Assembly: GCA_046154695.1 (NCBI GenBank)
Contig: JBJXFI010000260.1
Location: 1-32,150, forward strand
Direction of reading: 5' to 3'
Origin: DALYLB01 sp046154695
GTDB taxonomy: Bacteria; Acidobacteriota; Blastocatellia; RBC074
Length of the DNA stretch: 32,150 nt
Below the pieces are notes generated by a model. That model worked only from the letters and a program-made list of their open reading frames with translations, did not search any database and had not been told where the DNA came from. Numbering within the stretch: position 1 is the first letter of the stretch; every line of letters starts with the position of its first letter. Positions 1 through 15,751 of the stretch are shown here, in pieces. Both the position numbers and the translations under genes were made by a program.

Positions 1-127
1 TCACTTTTTATGACAAGGTATCCGAATCCTGGAATGCGAGGGGGGCCTGCTTGAGGCTCCCGCATCGGGCGCTTCCTGAGTATGCTGTCGCAAGACAGTT
101 TACTTTGTTCCAACAGGAGGTCGCCCG

Positions 128-1408
128 ATGCTGGCTCGGATTTTACACCCTTCGCCGAAATTATGCGCGTTTCTCGACCCACTGATCGAGTCCCTGTCAA
201 AACCGCAGCGAGCCCACCTGCGGGAGCTTTGCGACGCCGTGCTGGTCTGTGAAACCGAGCATACGATCGCCGCAATGCAGCGGCTTTTTGTCGAGACCAC
301 CGATCCGTCGAACTGGGCCGACTTTCTGCGGATCAGCCCCTGGGATCCTGATCCGGTGCGGGCAAGCCTCCTCAAAGCCCAAATTGACTGGGCTCTCGGA
401 CAGGAGCAAGAAAATGGTCAAGGTAGGGAAATCTACCTCAACTTTGACGACTCGCTCGGAGAAAAGGACGACGCCACCTGGCGACTGGATGTCGTGGACT
501 GGCATCACGATCATACAAAAAGCACGCCAGGAAAACCGCGCTATAAAAACGCCTTTTGCTATCTCGCCTGCACGATGTGCGTGGGCGATGTCATCGTGAC
601 GCTCGATGTGCAATTGTATTTGCGGGCACGCACCGTGCGGGCCATCAACCGGAAACGGGATGCAGCGAATCGAATCCCGTTTCGGAGCAAGAACACGATT
701 CTCCGTCAGATGCTTTTACGGATCGCGCCGCTGCTGCCGCCGGATTGGAATGTGATCGTCCAATTCGACAGCTGGTACGCCGCGAAGAAAGTTCTCAAGT
801 TTGTTCACCGCCAAAAGTGGCATTTCACCTGTGGGTTGAGGTCCAACCGCAAGCTCAACGGGGTACGACTCGACGAACAGAACCGAAAAGAGACGCACAA
901 GTGGCACACGCGAGTGAGTGTGACCAATGCGAAGAAAGAAGGGCGCACCTATTACGTCCGTCAGCTCGACGGTCGTCTGGAAGCGATTCCCTTCGATCTC
1001 CGCGTTTTGATCTCAAAACGGCACACGGGGCAAAAGAACCCGGCGTACTTTGCCAGTACGCGTGACTGCAAGCCGCAAGCCATCTTGCAGGGATATACCG
1101 GTCGCTGGTCGTGTGAAGTCGTCAACTTTTATCTCAAGGTCCAGCTTGGGCTGGCGGACTTCCGCCTCTGGCACTATGAAGCGGTGGACAAATATGTGGT
1201 CGCAGTGCATCTGGCCTGGGCTTACGTCGAACGACGATTGGTCGAAGAACGCAGCCCAGAGATCAAATGCTCGGGCGACCTCATCCGCCGGCATCGAGAG
1301 GAACATGCCGAAACCGTGCTCAAAGCCGCTGTCGGAATGGCACATGATGGAGCAACAACCGATCAAGTGCTGCAGCGCTTTCTGGGCCGAGTTCCGGCAG
1401 ACGCCTGA
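128..1408 (+). CDS. DDE transposase (IS4/IS701 superfamily)
   Basis: This 426-aa protein would catalyse cut-and-paste transposition of its IS. It shows the three acidic active-site positions of the IS4-like clan: Asp in NFDDSL (about residue 104), Asp in VQFDSWY (about residue 213), and Glu in the Y(2)R(3)E(6)K signature, which reads exactly as YTGRWSCEVVNFYLK near residues 318-332. The spacing and the all-Tyr/Arg/Glu/Lys signature are intact and there is no frameshift, so the enzyme is probably functional. The start ATG at 128 follows AGGAGG (116-121) at a normal spacing. The family could be IS701 or a close relative; a database match would settle it. It sits against a gene that lacks its natural N-terminus, so it is a recent or at least disruptive insertion. 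Confidence 0.85.
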   Translation: MLARILHPSPKLCAFLDPLIESLSKPQRAHLRELCDAVLVCETEHTIAAMQRLFVETTDPSNWADFLRISPWDPDPVRASLLKAQIDWALGQEQENGQGREIYLNFDDSLGEKDDATWRLDVVDWHHDHTKSTPGKPRYKNAFCYLACTMCVGDVIVTLDVQLYLRARTVRAINRKRDAANRIPFRSKNTILRQMLLRIAPLLPPDWNVIVQFDSWYAAKKVLKFVHRQKWHFTCGLRSNRKLNGVRLDEQNRKETHKWHTRVSVTNAKKEGRTYYVRQLDGRLEAIPFDLRVLISKRHTGQKNPAYFASTRDCKPQAILQGYTGRWSCEVVNFYLKVQLGLADFRLWHYEAVDKYVVAVHLAWAYVERRLVEERSPEIKCSGDLIRRHREEHAETVLKAAVGMAHDGATTDQVLQRFLGRVPADA

Positions 1409-1426
1409 CTGCTCGATGTCGAACAG

Positions 1427-1483
1427 GTAACATCTCTTACCCAGCAAAAACTCGATTTTCGCTGGGGGGCGGAGAGGTGTTAC
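1427..1483 (+). terminator. Long imperfect hairpin after the transposase gene
   Basis: GTAACATCTCT (1427-1437) pairs with AGAGGTGTTAC (1473-1483) with one mismatch. An inner CCCAGC/GCTGGG pair and A-rich/T-rich arms extend the stem. It begins 18 nt after the transposase stop. It may terminate transposase transcription or insulate the IS from read-through. No U-tract follows, so a classic Rho-independent terminator is not certain. Confidence 0.5.
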
Positions 1484-1489
1484 CCAAAG

Positions 1490-1885
1490 TTGCTCAGAGG
1501 GAGCCTATGTCTCCCCAAAATTGCCGACTTTTTCGCCAATGTCCAGGAGTATTATTACAAGACGAAGTGGGGCTACACCGACGAGTTCCTGCAGCTCTTC
1601 AAGAAGAACCACCTTCCCGTGCTCAGGAAGCAGATCGAGCAGGGGCGCATTCTGAGCGTCAAGCTCGAAAAGCCCCGGTTTCACGCGACCGAGGATGGCC
1701 GGTGGGACCTGCGGGTGACGATCGCCTTCAAAAGCGCCGCCGCCTTTCACGCCCCCAGCGGCGAAGCGGAGATCATCCAGCGCCTCTATCCCGACCAGGC
1801 CGCCTTCAAGCGCGAAGAGCAGCGCCGGTTCGAGATTCTCCTCTCCCACTGGGACGTCCCGGTCGTCGCCGTCCCTGAAAATTGA
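1490..1885 (+). pseudogene. 5'-truncated conserved protein of unknown function
   Basis: About 125 residues of an ordinary-looking soluble protein are readable (FFANVQEYYYKTKWGYTDEF ... HWDVPVVAVPEN). I recall similar proteins in Acidobacteriota that begin with a signal peptide just before this segment. Here there is no signal peptide, and the frame upstream runs into IS sequence. In that frame the transposase stop at 1406-1408 is the nearest upstream stop, so the TTG at 1490 is only a nominal start. I infer that the gene lost its 5' end to the IS. The remaining coding sequence is intact to its TGA, with codon use like its neighbours. The function is unknown; the regular alternation of hydrophobic and charged residues suggests a small alpha/beta domain. 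Confidence 0.6.
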
Positions 1886-1994
1886 AAAGGCGGACCAGGG
1901 ATCACTCCCAAGCCCTGAAAAAGTGTCTGAAAAAAAAGGCCGCGGCGATCGCGCAGGCGCCAATGGCGGCGCGCCCGTGTGTTAAAATCGCCCT

Positions 1995-3098
1995 ATGCAT
2001 CTTCAGCGGATCGAAACCACCAATTTCCGGAATCTCCACGGAGCGCTCGAACTCTCTTCCCGGCTGAATCTGATCTACGGCCCGAACGCGCAGGGCAAAA
2101 GCTCGTGGCTGGAGGCGGTCTATCTGATGGCGACGACGAAATCCTTCCGGACGGCGCACCCGAGGGAAGCCATCCGGCATGAGGAGCAGGAGGCGATTCT
2201 GCGGGGGACGGTGGTGCGGGGCAATCTGACGAAGGATCTGCAGATGCTGCTGACCGACACGACGAAGCAGACCTTCGTCAACGGCAAGCGGGAGGCGGCC
2301 GTGCGATATCTCGGCAATCTGGACGCGATCGCGTTCACGGCCGACGAGATGGAGATCGTGCGCGGGGCGCCCGAGGCCCGGCGGAAATTTCTCGACCGCG
2401 GAATCTTCTTCACGCTGCCGTCCTATCTCGGGACGCTCAATGAATATCTGCGGGTGATGAAGCAGAAGAACGCGCTCCTGCGGGAGGCGGCCGAGGCCGA
2501 CGATCCGTCGAAATATCTGGATCAGCTCGCATCCTGGAACGACCAGCTCATCGCGCTCGGCGCCGAGATCCACAAGGCCCGGACCCATTACGTCAAACAG
2601 CTGCAGGCGCATTTCAAGCCGGAGCTCTTTCAAAACGAGCAGATCCGGGTCCGCTACAAATCCTCGCTCGAAGGGAAGGGCGATCTGGAGGATTACGCCG
2701 CCCTGCTCCGCGAGCGGCTGAATTTGCGGATGAAGAACGAGATGGCGGCCGGCTATTCGCTGGTCGGCCCCCATCGCGACGACCTGGAGATTCTCTGTGA
2801 CGGCCATGAGATCGCGAAGTTCGGAAGCTCCGGCCAGCAGCGCTCCGCGCTCCTCATTCTTGATCTCGCGCAGATGAGCGTGTACCATCAGGCTTTTGAG
2901 GAATATCCACTGTTCCTGATAGATGACTTCGATGCCGAATTGGACCGCGCGCGAATCGAGATTCTGCTCGACTACCTCGATGGCAAATCACAGACCATCG
3001 TTTCGACCTCCAAACGCGTACAAGCCGATCGTTATCGTGAACGCGCCGCGACGTTTCTGGTGCAGGGCGGGCATTTGATCGAAGAGCAGGACTGGTGA
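1995..3098 (+). CDS. recF: DNA replication and repair protein RecF
   Basis: RecF is an SMC-like ATPase that works with RecO and RecR to load RecA on gapped DNA. The 367-aa length is normal. The Walker A motif GPNAQGKS is at residues 29-36, the ABC-type signature GSSGQQRS at 277-284, and Walker B LFLIDDFD at 306-313 with the downstream D-loop. The N-terminal pattern of I..TNFRNL is typical. ATG 1995 has no Shine-Dalgarno sequence; a TTAAAAT element at 1982-1988 lies only about 6 nt upstream, so the message may be leaderless or the promoter match may be chance. gyrB starts 99 bp downstream on the same strand, the classical recF-gyrB order near chromosomal origins. dnaA and dnaN are not in the window, and the left flank has been disturbed by an IS. 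Confidence 0.95.
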   Translation: MHLQRIETTNFRNLHGALELSSRLNLIYGPNAQGKSSWLEAVYLMATTKSFRTAHPREAIRHEEQEAILRGTVVRGNLTKDLQMLLTDTTKQTFVNGKREAAVRYLGNLDAIAFTADEMEIVRGAPEARRKFLDRGIFFTLPSYLGTLNEYLRVMKQKNALLREAAEADDPSKYLDQLASWNDQLIALGAEIHKARTHYVKQLQAHFKPELFQNEQIRVRYKSSLEGKGDLEDYAALLRERLNLRMKNEMAAGYSLVGPHRDDLEILCDGHEIAKFGSSGQQRSALLILDLAQMSVYHQAFEEYPLFLIDDFDAELDRARIEILLDYLDGKSQTIVSTSKRVQADRYRERAATFLVQGGHLIEEQDW

Positions 3099-3197
3099 GG
3101 CGAACAATCCGGCGGCCGCGCGCGCGGTCCGCGGCACGAATCGAAAACCCGAGGCGGGAGCCACGCTCGCTCTGATCCGATAATGTGATTGAATCCT

Positions 3198-6503
<3,306 letters not shown>

Positions 6504-6514
6504 TCGAATCGTCT

Positions 6515-6575
6515 GGAGTTCCGCCTTCAGGCGGCGGCCCTGGTTGCCGAGGCTGCCGCGTAAACGCGGAACTCC
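6515..6575. repeat. Palindromic intergenic repeat between convergent gyrB and the S8 operon
   Basis: GGAGTTCCGC (6515-6524) is the exact reverse complement of GCGGAACTCC (6566-6575). The interior contains further CCGCC/GGCGG-type pairings. It begins 12 nt after the gyrB stop and ends 5 nt before the stop of the convergent small gene. It could therefore act as a two-way terminator. A related unit with AGTTCCGCTTTCAAGCGG lies at about 29486-29503, so this is probably a dispersed REP-like family. Confidence 0.65.
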
Positions 6576-6579
6576 AAAC

Positions 6580-6837
6580 CTATTCGCGATCCTCGGCGAC
6601 GGCCGCCGGCCGGCGGACGCGCGGACGGGGATCGGGAATCGTCAGGAGCTGCTCCTCGGTCATGACCCAGTCGGAGAGGGAGTTCAGGGCGAGCTGCAAC
6701 TCTTCGGCGGGGGCTTCGACGAGCAGCATGCGATTCGTGTCGTCGATCACGGTCGTGCCGGGCAGGGCGCGAATGATCTCGACGTCCCGCGCGGGTTTTT
6801 TTCCCTGCCCGCGAAATCGGAGAATGTACCTGTTCAT
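6580..6837 (-). CDS. Small protein, possible I9-type subtilase propeptide/inhibitor
   Basis: This 85-aa protein begins MNRYILRFRG and continues with VEIIRALPGTTVIDDTNRMLLVEAP, AEELQLALNSL and a strand-like end WVMTEEQLLTIPDP. The beta-alpha-beta-beta-alpha-beta order and the size fit the ferredoxin-like I9 fold of subtilisin propeptides, which bind subtilases as inhibitors and folding chaperones. The evidence is pattern-level only; I see no diagnostic residue. It starts 65 nt after the stop of the S8 peptidase gene on the same strand, so the two are probably co-transcribed. That context strengthens the inhibitor idea. The C-terminal tail is basic and Pro/Arg-rich. No signal peptide is seen, matching the peptidase. 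If it is not an inhibitor, I cannot name a function. Confidence 0.6.
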   Translation of the reverse strand: MNRYILRFRGQGKKPARDVEIIRALPGTTVIDDTNRMLLVEAPAEELQLALNSLSDWVMTEEQLLTIPDPRPRVRRPAAVAEDRE

Positions 6838-6902
6838 ATATTATGGGCAACCGCCTTTCGTGACGGAACGGGAGATCGTCCCGTTCCGTCGAAATCCAAG
6901 CC

Positions 6903-8465
6903 TCAGTTTAACAGAATCATCCCCCGTCCTTCAAAGGTCGGTCCGAAGCCGAGCGATTTGGCGGCCTGAAGAATGACCTGGGCCATGGCGTCGGAGCGGG
7001 CCTGGGAGCGGGCCATGGCGAGCAGCGCGGCGTGCTCCGGGGCGGAGAGCAGCCGGGCGGCGATGCCGGCGACGGCCGGGCAGGCCATGGAGGTGCCATC
7101 GAGCGCGGCATATCCGCCGGGGAAGGTCGAGATGACGCCGACGCCGGGGCCGGTCAGATCGATCTCCGGGCCGATGTTCGAGAAGGAGGCGATGAAATTC
7201 TTCTTGTCCGGCTTGCCGAAAGGACTCTGGATGTCGCCGTTCTGCGTCGAATCGGTCGGAAAGGACCCTTTGCGTCCGAGGGCGGAGACGGCCAGCGCAA
7301 GCGAGTCGAGGGCGGGAAAGCTGACCGGGCTCCGCCCGTCGTTGCCGGCCGCGGCGAAGATCACCACGCCCTGCGCCCGGGCGTCGGCGATCGCCTCCTG
7401 CGTGGCGATGTCGGGCGAGCCGCCTCCGAGGCTCATATTGATCAGGTCGCATCCATCGGCGACCGCGCGATCGATGGCCTTGGCGATGGCGAAGTTGGAC
7501 GCGCCCGGGTTGTTCTTTCCAAAGACGCGATAGCTGCGCAGCGTGACGTTCGGCGCGATGCCCCGAATCCCGGTGGGCGCGCTGCCGCGCGCGGCGATGA
7601 TGCCCGCCACATGCGTGCCGTGCCCCTCGCCGTTGTCGCCGAAATCCTTCGGATTCTCTCCGACGACGGTGTTGACGCCGCCGTCGATCACCAGATCCGG
7701 GTGCGCGGCGATCCCCGTGTCGATCACCCCGACCTTCAATCCCCTGCCCGCGCCGCCGGGCGCGTCGCCGTAAAAGAACCGCTTGGAGTCCGTGAATCCC
7801 ATTTCGAGCGGCCGCAGGCTCAACTGGGTGCCGGAGCTGACCGTGAGGTTCTTTCGCAGCAGCCCCCAGAATCCCATCTTCGGAAAGGCGTAGAGCCGCT
7901 CCAGTTTCTTGCTCGACGCGCCGAGCGCAAGGCTCACCTCGCCCTTGCTGTTGGTCGTCCCCTGGTCGCCGCGGCGCCCGGCGAAGTCCGTGAAGGCGAC
8001 GACATCGGCGCCCGCGACCGGCCTTCCATCCGTTCGCGAAACCAGCTTGATCGTGGTCTTGACTCCGACGCCGGCAGCGGCGCTCCGCGTCCGGCCGGCC
8101 ATCGCCGGCTCCTCGATCGAAGGCCGCGGCGCCGCCGCCGTGTGGTAATAGACCACCGGCACGATTCGCATGCCGGGCTGTTCGGCCCGAAGATCGGCCA
8201 TCGACTGCGCCGACATCTCGACCAGCTTCGCTCCATCCTCGTGAATCGAGTCGAGGACCCGCATCGAGACACTCCGCCCGCCCCCGCCGCGGGCCCGCCG
8301 TCCTCCGCCCCCCCGGGGCGCGCTCGCTGTCGTCACCTGTCGCCCCACCGACCCGCTGAGCGACACCAGAAAGGAGGCCACTTCGGGATTCGAACCCGCG
8401 GACCGCGTCGTCATCCCCCGCGCGGGGAGCAAAATGAATTGTTGTTCTTCGGATTTGGTAGGCAT
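6903..8465 (-). CDS. S8 family serine peptidase (subtilase)
   Basis: This is a 520-aa subtilisin-like endopeptidase with a complete catalytic set: Asp249 (GVIDTGI), His285 (GHGTHVAGI), oxyanion Asn375 (AAGND) and Ser459 (GTSMACP). Residues 1-110 look like a prodomain with a Gly/Arg-rich linker (about 51-64). Residues about 135-220 resemble a carboxypeptidase-regulatory or Ig-like beta domain (VSRTDGRPVAGADVVAF). The catalytic domain fills about 240-480. No signal peptide or membrane segment is visible, so secretion is uncertain. The ATG at 8465 follows an AGGAGA site about 10 nt upstream. It is divergent from the respiratory operon across a 453-bp gap and probably co-transcribed with the small gene downstream. 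The substrate is unknown. Confidence 0.93.
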   Translation of the reverse strand: MPTKSEEQQFILLPARGMTTRSAGSNPEVASFLVSLSGSVGRQVTTASAPRGGGGRRARGGGGRSVSMRVLDSIHEDGAKLVEMSAQSMADLRAEQPGMRIVPVVYYHTAAAPRPSIEEPAMAGRTRSAAAGVGVKTTIKLVSRTDGRPVAGADVVAFTDFAGRRGDQGTTNSKGEVSLALGASSKKLERLYAFPKMGFWGLLRKNLTVSSGTQLSLRPLEMGFTDSKRFFYGDAPGGAGRGLKVGVIDTGIAAHPDLVIDGGVNTVVGENPKDFGDNGEGHGTHVAGIIAARGSAPTGIRGIAPNVTLRSYRVFGKNNPGASNFAIAKAIDRAVADGCDLINMSLGGGSPDIATQEAIADARAQGVVIFAAAGNDGRSPVSFPALDSLALAVSALGRKGSFPTDSTQNGDIQSPFGKPDKKNFIASFSNIGPEIDLTGPGVGVISTFPGGYAALDGTSMACPAVAGIAARLLSAPEHAALLAMARSQARSDAMAQVILQAAKSLGFGPTFEGRGMILLN

Positions 8466-8918
8466 CGGTAATCAGTCTCCTTGTGAATTCAGGCATTTCC
8501 CGGTTCATCCAAATGGCCTCTGACCGGGTGGGATTCGGACCGGCGGCTGGCTGATCCATCGGCCACGAATCGTGTTTCTCGGCTGTGATTGTCAATTCGT
8601 CTCGTAAATGGCTGTCCTCTCTAACCAGCCCCTTGATATCACTTTCCGCTTCGCCAGAGCAAGAGAATTCTCCCCGGATTTCGGGCTTCGTCCTCCCGCC
8701 TTTCCCCCCTTTCACGCCCTCGCATCGAAGCCGGAACGCCATTCGCGCGCCCTTTTGTTTTCTCATCGTCACGGACTTGACAATTTCACCCGCAGCGGAG
8801 AAGATGCGCTCTCATTCAAATCCGAAAATTCACAAGCTTCGGATGGACCACAAAAAAAAATACAAGCAAGTCTAGGTAACAAGTAAAACAATTTGCCAGC
8901 GAGGTGGAGGTCCTCCAT
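8466..8918. other. Divergent intergenic region, S8 peptidase / act operon
   Basis: This 453-bp gap should contain promoters for both transcription units. I find one weak sigma70-like candidate for the plus strand (8777-8805) and a run of A residues (about 8851-8859). Short ORFs are present on both strands, but they have no recognisable motifs and mixed composition. I do not call any of them. Confidence 0.5.
8777..8805 (+). promoter_or_regulatory. Weak sigma70-like promoter candidate for the act-cox operon
   Basis: A perfect TTGACA (8777-8782) is followed after 17 nt by GAAGAT (8800-8805), which matches TATAAT at only three positions. It lies about 114 nt upstream of actA. The -10 is poor, so this is only a candidate. 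Confidence 0.25.
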
Positions 8919-9578
8919 ATGCCACAGCTCTTCCACCGCAGCACGAACACGCTTGCGCGAGTGAGTATCGTCATTGGCCTGCTGCTTGCCGGAGGCGCAC
9001 TCTGGTTGATACTCGAATTGAGTCGTTCGCCGTATATCACGCAAGCCTTTGTGCCGCGGGAGCAGCCCGTTCAATTTTCCCACAAGCACCATGTCGGTGA
9101 TGATGGGATCGATTGCCGGTATTGTCATACGACCGTGGAGACGGCGGCGACAGCCGGCATGCCGGCGACGAAGACCTGCATGAACTGTCACTCGCAGCTC
9201 TTCGGGAACAGTCCCTATCTTGAAATCGTGCGCGAGAGCTGGCGGACAGGACAGCCCATCAAATGGACGAAAGTGCACGACCTCCCGGATTTTGCCTATT
9301 TCAATCACAGCATACACGTCAACAAGGGTGTCGGATGCTCGTCCTGCCATGGGCGGGTGGATCTGATGCCGTTGATGTGGAACACGGCATCGCTGCAGAT
9401 GGAATGGTGTCTGCAATGCCACCGCAACCCGGAGGGGGTGTTGCGGGAGCAGAAGGACATCACGAATATGGAATGGGAAGCGCCGGCGGATCAGGCCGAA
9501 AAGGGCAAGGCGCTTGCGGCGAAATACGGCATCCAGCCGACGACCGTGTTGACGAGCTGTTCAACATGTCACAGATAA
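8919..9578 (+). CDS. actA: Alternative complex III subunit ActA, pentahaem cytochrome c
   Basis: ActA is the multihaem c subunit of ACIII, which oxidises menaquinol or ubiquinol and passes electrons to a cytochrome c or directly to the oxidase. The 219-aa protein has one N-terminal membrane anchor (about residues 14-34) and five CxxCH sites: Cys66-His70, Cys87-His91, Cys140-His144, Cys164-His168 and Cys214-His218. Extra His residues (FSHKHH, NHSIH) are likely distal ligands. ATG 8919 has GGAGG 8 nt upstream (8906-8910); an in-frame GTG at 8904 overlaps that site and is less likely. It is the first gene of the act-cox cluster and needs cytochrome c maturation outside this window. Confidence 0.93.
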   Translation: MPQLFHRSTNTLARVSIVIGLLLAGGALWLILELSRSPYITQAFVPREQPVQFSHKHHVGDDGIDCRYCHTTVETAATAGMPATKTCMNCHSQLFGNSPYLEIVRESWRTGQPIKWTKVHDLPDFAYFNHSIHVNKGVGCSSCHGRVDLMPLMWNTASLQMEWCLQCHRNPEGVLREQKDITNMEWEAPADQAEKGKALAAKYGIQPTTVLTSCSTCHR

Positions 9579-9585
9579 GTTTTCA

Positions 9586-9704
9586 GTAGCCGGTTGTCGG
9601 CCGTCGGTTGCCGGTTCTCGATCGCCGGCGGCGGGGCGGATCCGACAAGGCGGGGCCCTGATTGCGGCAGGGAGCCGACAACCGATTACGGACAACCGAC
9701 AACC
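9586..9704. repeat. Heptanucleotide-type repeats with inverted arms, actA-actB gap
   Basis: The left arm (9586-9616) is built from GGTTGTCGG/CGTCGGTTG units. The right arm (9674-9704) is built from ACCGACA, ACCGATT and similar heptamers, roughly the reverse complement of the left arm. The pair could fold into a long imperfect stem in the operon mRNA. The same heptamer occurs in the actC-actD and coxA-coxC gaps. Confidence 0.65.
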
Positions 9705-9715
9705 AAGAAGAAACA

Positions 9716-14324
<4,609 letters not shown>

Positions 14325-14333
14325 GAATTGGCT

Positions 14334-14371
14334 GCCGATAACCGATAACCGACAACCGACAACCGACAACC
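14334..14371. repeat. Five tandem heptanucleotides, actC-actD gap
   Basis: The units read GCCGATA, ACCGATA and then ACCGACA three times, followed by a partial ACC. The array ends about 12 nt before the actD start, so its copy number could change the distance between the actC stop and the actD ribosome site. Only one orientation is present here. Confidence 0.85.
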
Positions 14372-14383
14372 CAAAAAGAGATT

Positions 14384-14929
14384 ATGACGAAACAAGAAGA
14401 ACAAGGCATCTACGGGGTGATCGCCGAGTTTGACGATCCGAGCGCGGTCGTGGCCGCGGCGCGGCAGACCTATTCGGCCGGGTTTCGGCGGATCAATGCG
14501 TATTCGCCCTATCCGATCGAGGAGTTATCGGAGGCGATCGGCTTTCACAAGAACATGGTGGCGCCGGTGGTGTTTGTCTGCGGCGTGCTCGGCTGCCTGG
14601 GGGGGTTGGCGCTTCAGATCTGGACGTCGGCGATCGACTATCCGCTCGTTGTCGGCGGACGTCCGTTGATCAGCATTCCGGCCTTCATCCCGATCACGTT
14701 CGAGTGCACGATTCTGCTGGCGTCCTTCGGCGCGTTTCTGGGCAACATACTGATGAACCAGCTTCCGCGGCCGTATCATCCGGTGTTCAACGTGCCGAGC
14801 TTCTCCCGCGCGTCGGTCGACCGGTTTTTCCTGTGCATCAAGGCGGATGATCCGAAGTTCAGCGCCGCCGACACCCGCGCCTTTCTACAGAGCCTGGGGG
14901 CGCGAGAGGTGACCGATGTGGAGCGGTAA
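14384..14929 (+). CDS. actD: Alternative complex III subunit ActD (DUF3341)
   Basis: This 181-aa protein has the DUF3341 layout: a soluble N-terminal part (YGVIAEFDDPSAVVAAAR ... INAYSPYPIEEL), two transmembrane helices (about residues 58-80 and 100-122), and a conserved tail with RPYHPVFN and FSRASVDRFFLCI. ActD is a peripheral membrane-anchored subunit of ACIII without a cofactor. The ATG follows an AAAAAGAGATT leader with only a short purine site. Its position between actC and actE is the standard order. Confidence 0.93.
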   Translation: MTKQEEQGIYGVIAEFDDPSAVVAAARQTYSAGFRRINAYSPYPIEELSEAIGFHKNMVAPVVFVCGVLGCLGGLALQIWTSAIDYPLVVGGRPLISIPAFIPITFECTILLASFGAFLGNILMNQLPRPYHPVFNVPSFSRASVDRFFLCIKADDPKFSAADTRAFLQSLGAREVTDVER

Positions 14930-14989
14930 TTCGAAGAGCGAACGGCCGGAAGAGACCGGAAGAGTGAAGAAGAGAGAAAAGGCAAACGT

Positions 14990-15751
14990 ATGACTGAATC
15001 CCAGAACAAGATCGGCGCCGGGGGAAGGGATCGGGGAAGCGCGAGGCGATCGTTTCAGATCCTGTCCGCCTGCCTGTTGCCGGTGATCCTCGTTTCCGCG
15101 GCCTGCCGGCAGGACATGCACGACAACCCGAAGTTCAAGGTCAACCGGGAGGGCGCCAACCGGCCGATCCCCCCGGGGACGATCGAGCGCGGCGGGCTGG
15201 ATGTCAATCCGGCGGCGCCGAAGGTGCTGCGCCCCGTTGTGGGGCAGGCGCTCGTCGCGACCGACACCGGCCCGGTGGCGATCGGCGAGGACGGCTTCCC
15301 GTTCAAGGTCACGAAGGAGATTCTCGATCGGGGCGAGAGCCGCTTCAACATCACCTGCCTGCCCTGTCACGGCAAACTCGGGGATGGGAACGGCATGGTC
15401 GTGCTGCGGGGATTCCGCCGCCCGCCGACCTATCACCAGGACCGGCTGCGCAAATCGCCCACGAGCCATTTTTATGACGTGGTCACCAATGGCTTCGGCG
15501 CGATGCCCAGCTACACCGATCAGTTGACCCCGGAAGACCGCTGGAAGGTCATCGCCTATATACGGGCGCTGCAGCTCAGCCAGAACGCGGCCGTCGCCGA
15601 GCTGGCCGAGGACGACCGGAAGAAGATCGAGGAAGCGGGAAAGGCCGCTCCGTCGGCCGGCCATACGACCGGCGGCGTCGAGGGCCGCGGCGAGGCGAAG
15701 CCGGCCGCGGCGCCGGCGGCGACAGCTCCCACAGGAGGACATAGCAACTAA
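14990..15751 (+). CDS. actE: Alternative complex III subunit ActE, mono-haem cytochrome c lipoprotein
   Basis: This 253-aa protein has a basic N-terminus, a hydrophobic stretch (24-37) and a lipobox-like SAAC ending at Cys39, so it is probably a lipid-anchored periplasmic protein. The single haem site is Cys123-x-x-Cys126-His127 (CLPCH), with Met172 (GAMPSY) as the likely sixth ligand. ActE is thought to hand electrons out of ACIII towards the oxidase. The C-terminal 45 residues are a low-complexity Ala/Pro/Gly tail with no fold. The stop overlaps the actF start as TAATG, so the two are coupled. Confidence 0.92.
   Translation: MTESQNKIGAGGRDRGSARRSFQILSACLLPVILVSAACRQDMHDNPKFKVNREGANRPIPPGTIERGGLDVNPAAPKVLRPVVGQALVATDTGPVAIGEDGFPFKVTKEILDRGESRFNITCLPCHGKLGDGNGMVVLRGFRRPPTYHQDRLRKSPTSHFYDVVTNGFGAMPSYTDQLTPEDRWKVIAYIRALQLSQNAAVAELAEDDRKKIEEAGKAAPSAGHTTGGVEGRGEAKPAAAPAATAPTGGHSN

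Larger units (their letters stand above)
54..1506 (+). mobile_element. Putative IS4/IS701-superfamily insertion sequence, boundaries tentative
   Basis: The core of the element is the DDE transposase at 128-1408. The only short terminal inverted repeat I can find is AGGCTCCC (54-61) matched by GGGAGCCT (1499-1506). This would give a 1453-bp element, an ordinary size for IS701-type elements. I see no target duplication at these ends, and the element could begin left of the window. The downstream gene loses its 5' end at about the same point as the right repeat, which supports an IS end near 1500. The transposase call is solid; the ends are weak. Confidence 0.45.

Noticed and set aside
3189..3197. 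TTG start three codons before the gyrB ATG
   Set aside because: No ribosome site favours it and ATG 3198 is the standard codon; the difference is only three residues.
1886..3197. Possible chromosomal origin next to recF-gyrB
   Set aside because: No cluster of DnaA boxes (TTATCCACA-like) and no AT-rich unwinding region was seen; dnaA and dnaN are absent from the window.
6931..8772. 613-codon minus-strand open frame overlapping the S8 gene
   Set aside because: Different frame from the catalytic motifs, with Arg/Gly-rich low-quality sequence. Only its first 100 codons lie outside the S8 gene, and they show no motif.
8585..8886. Two short plus-strand frames in the S8-actA gap
   Set aside because: No recognisable domain, no convincing ribosome site, and composition unlike neighbouring genes.
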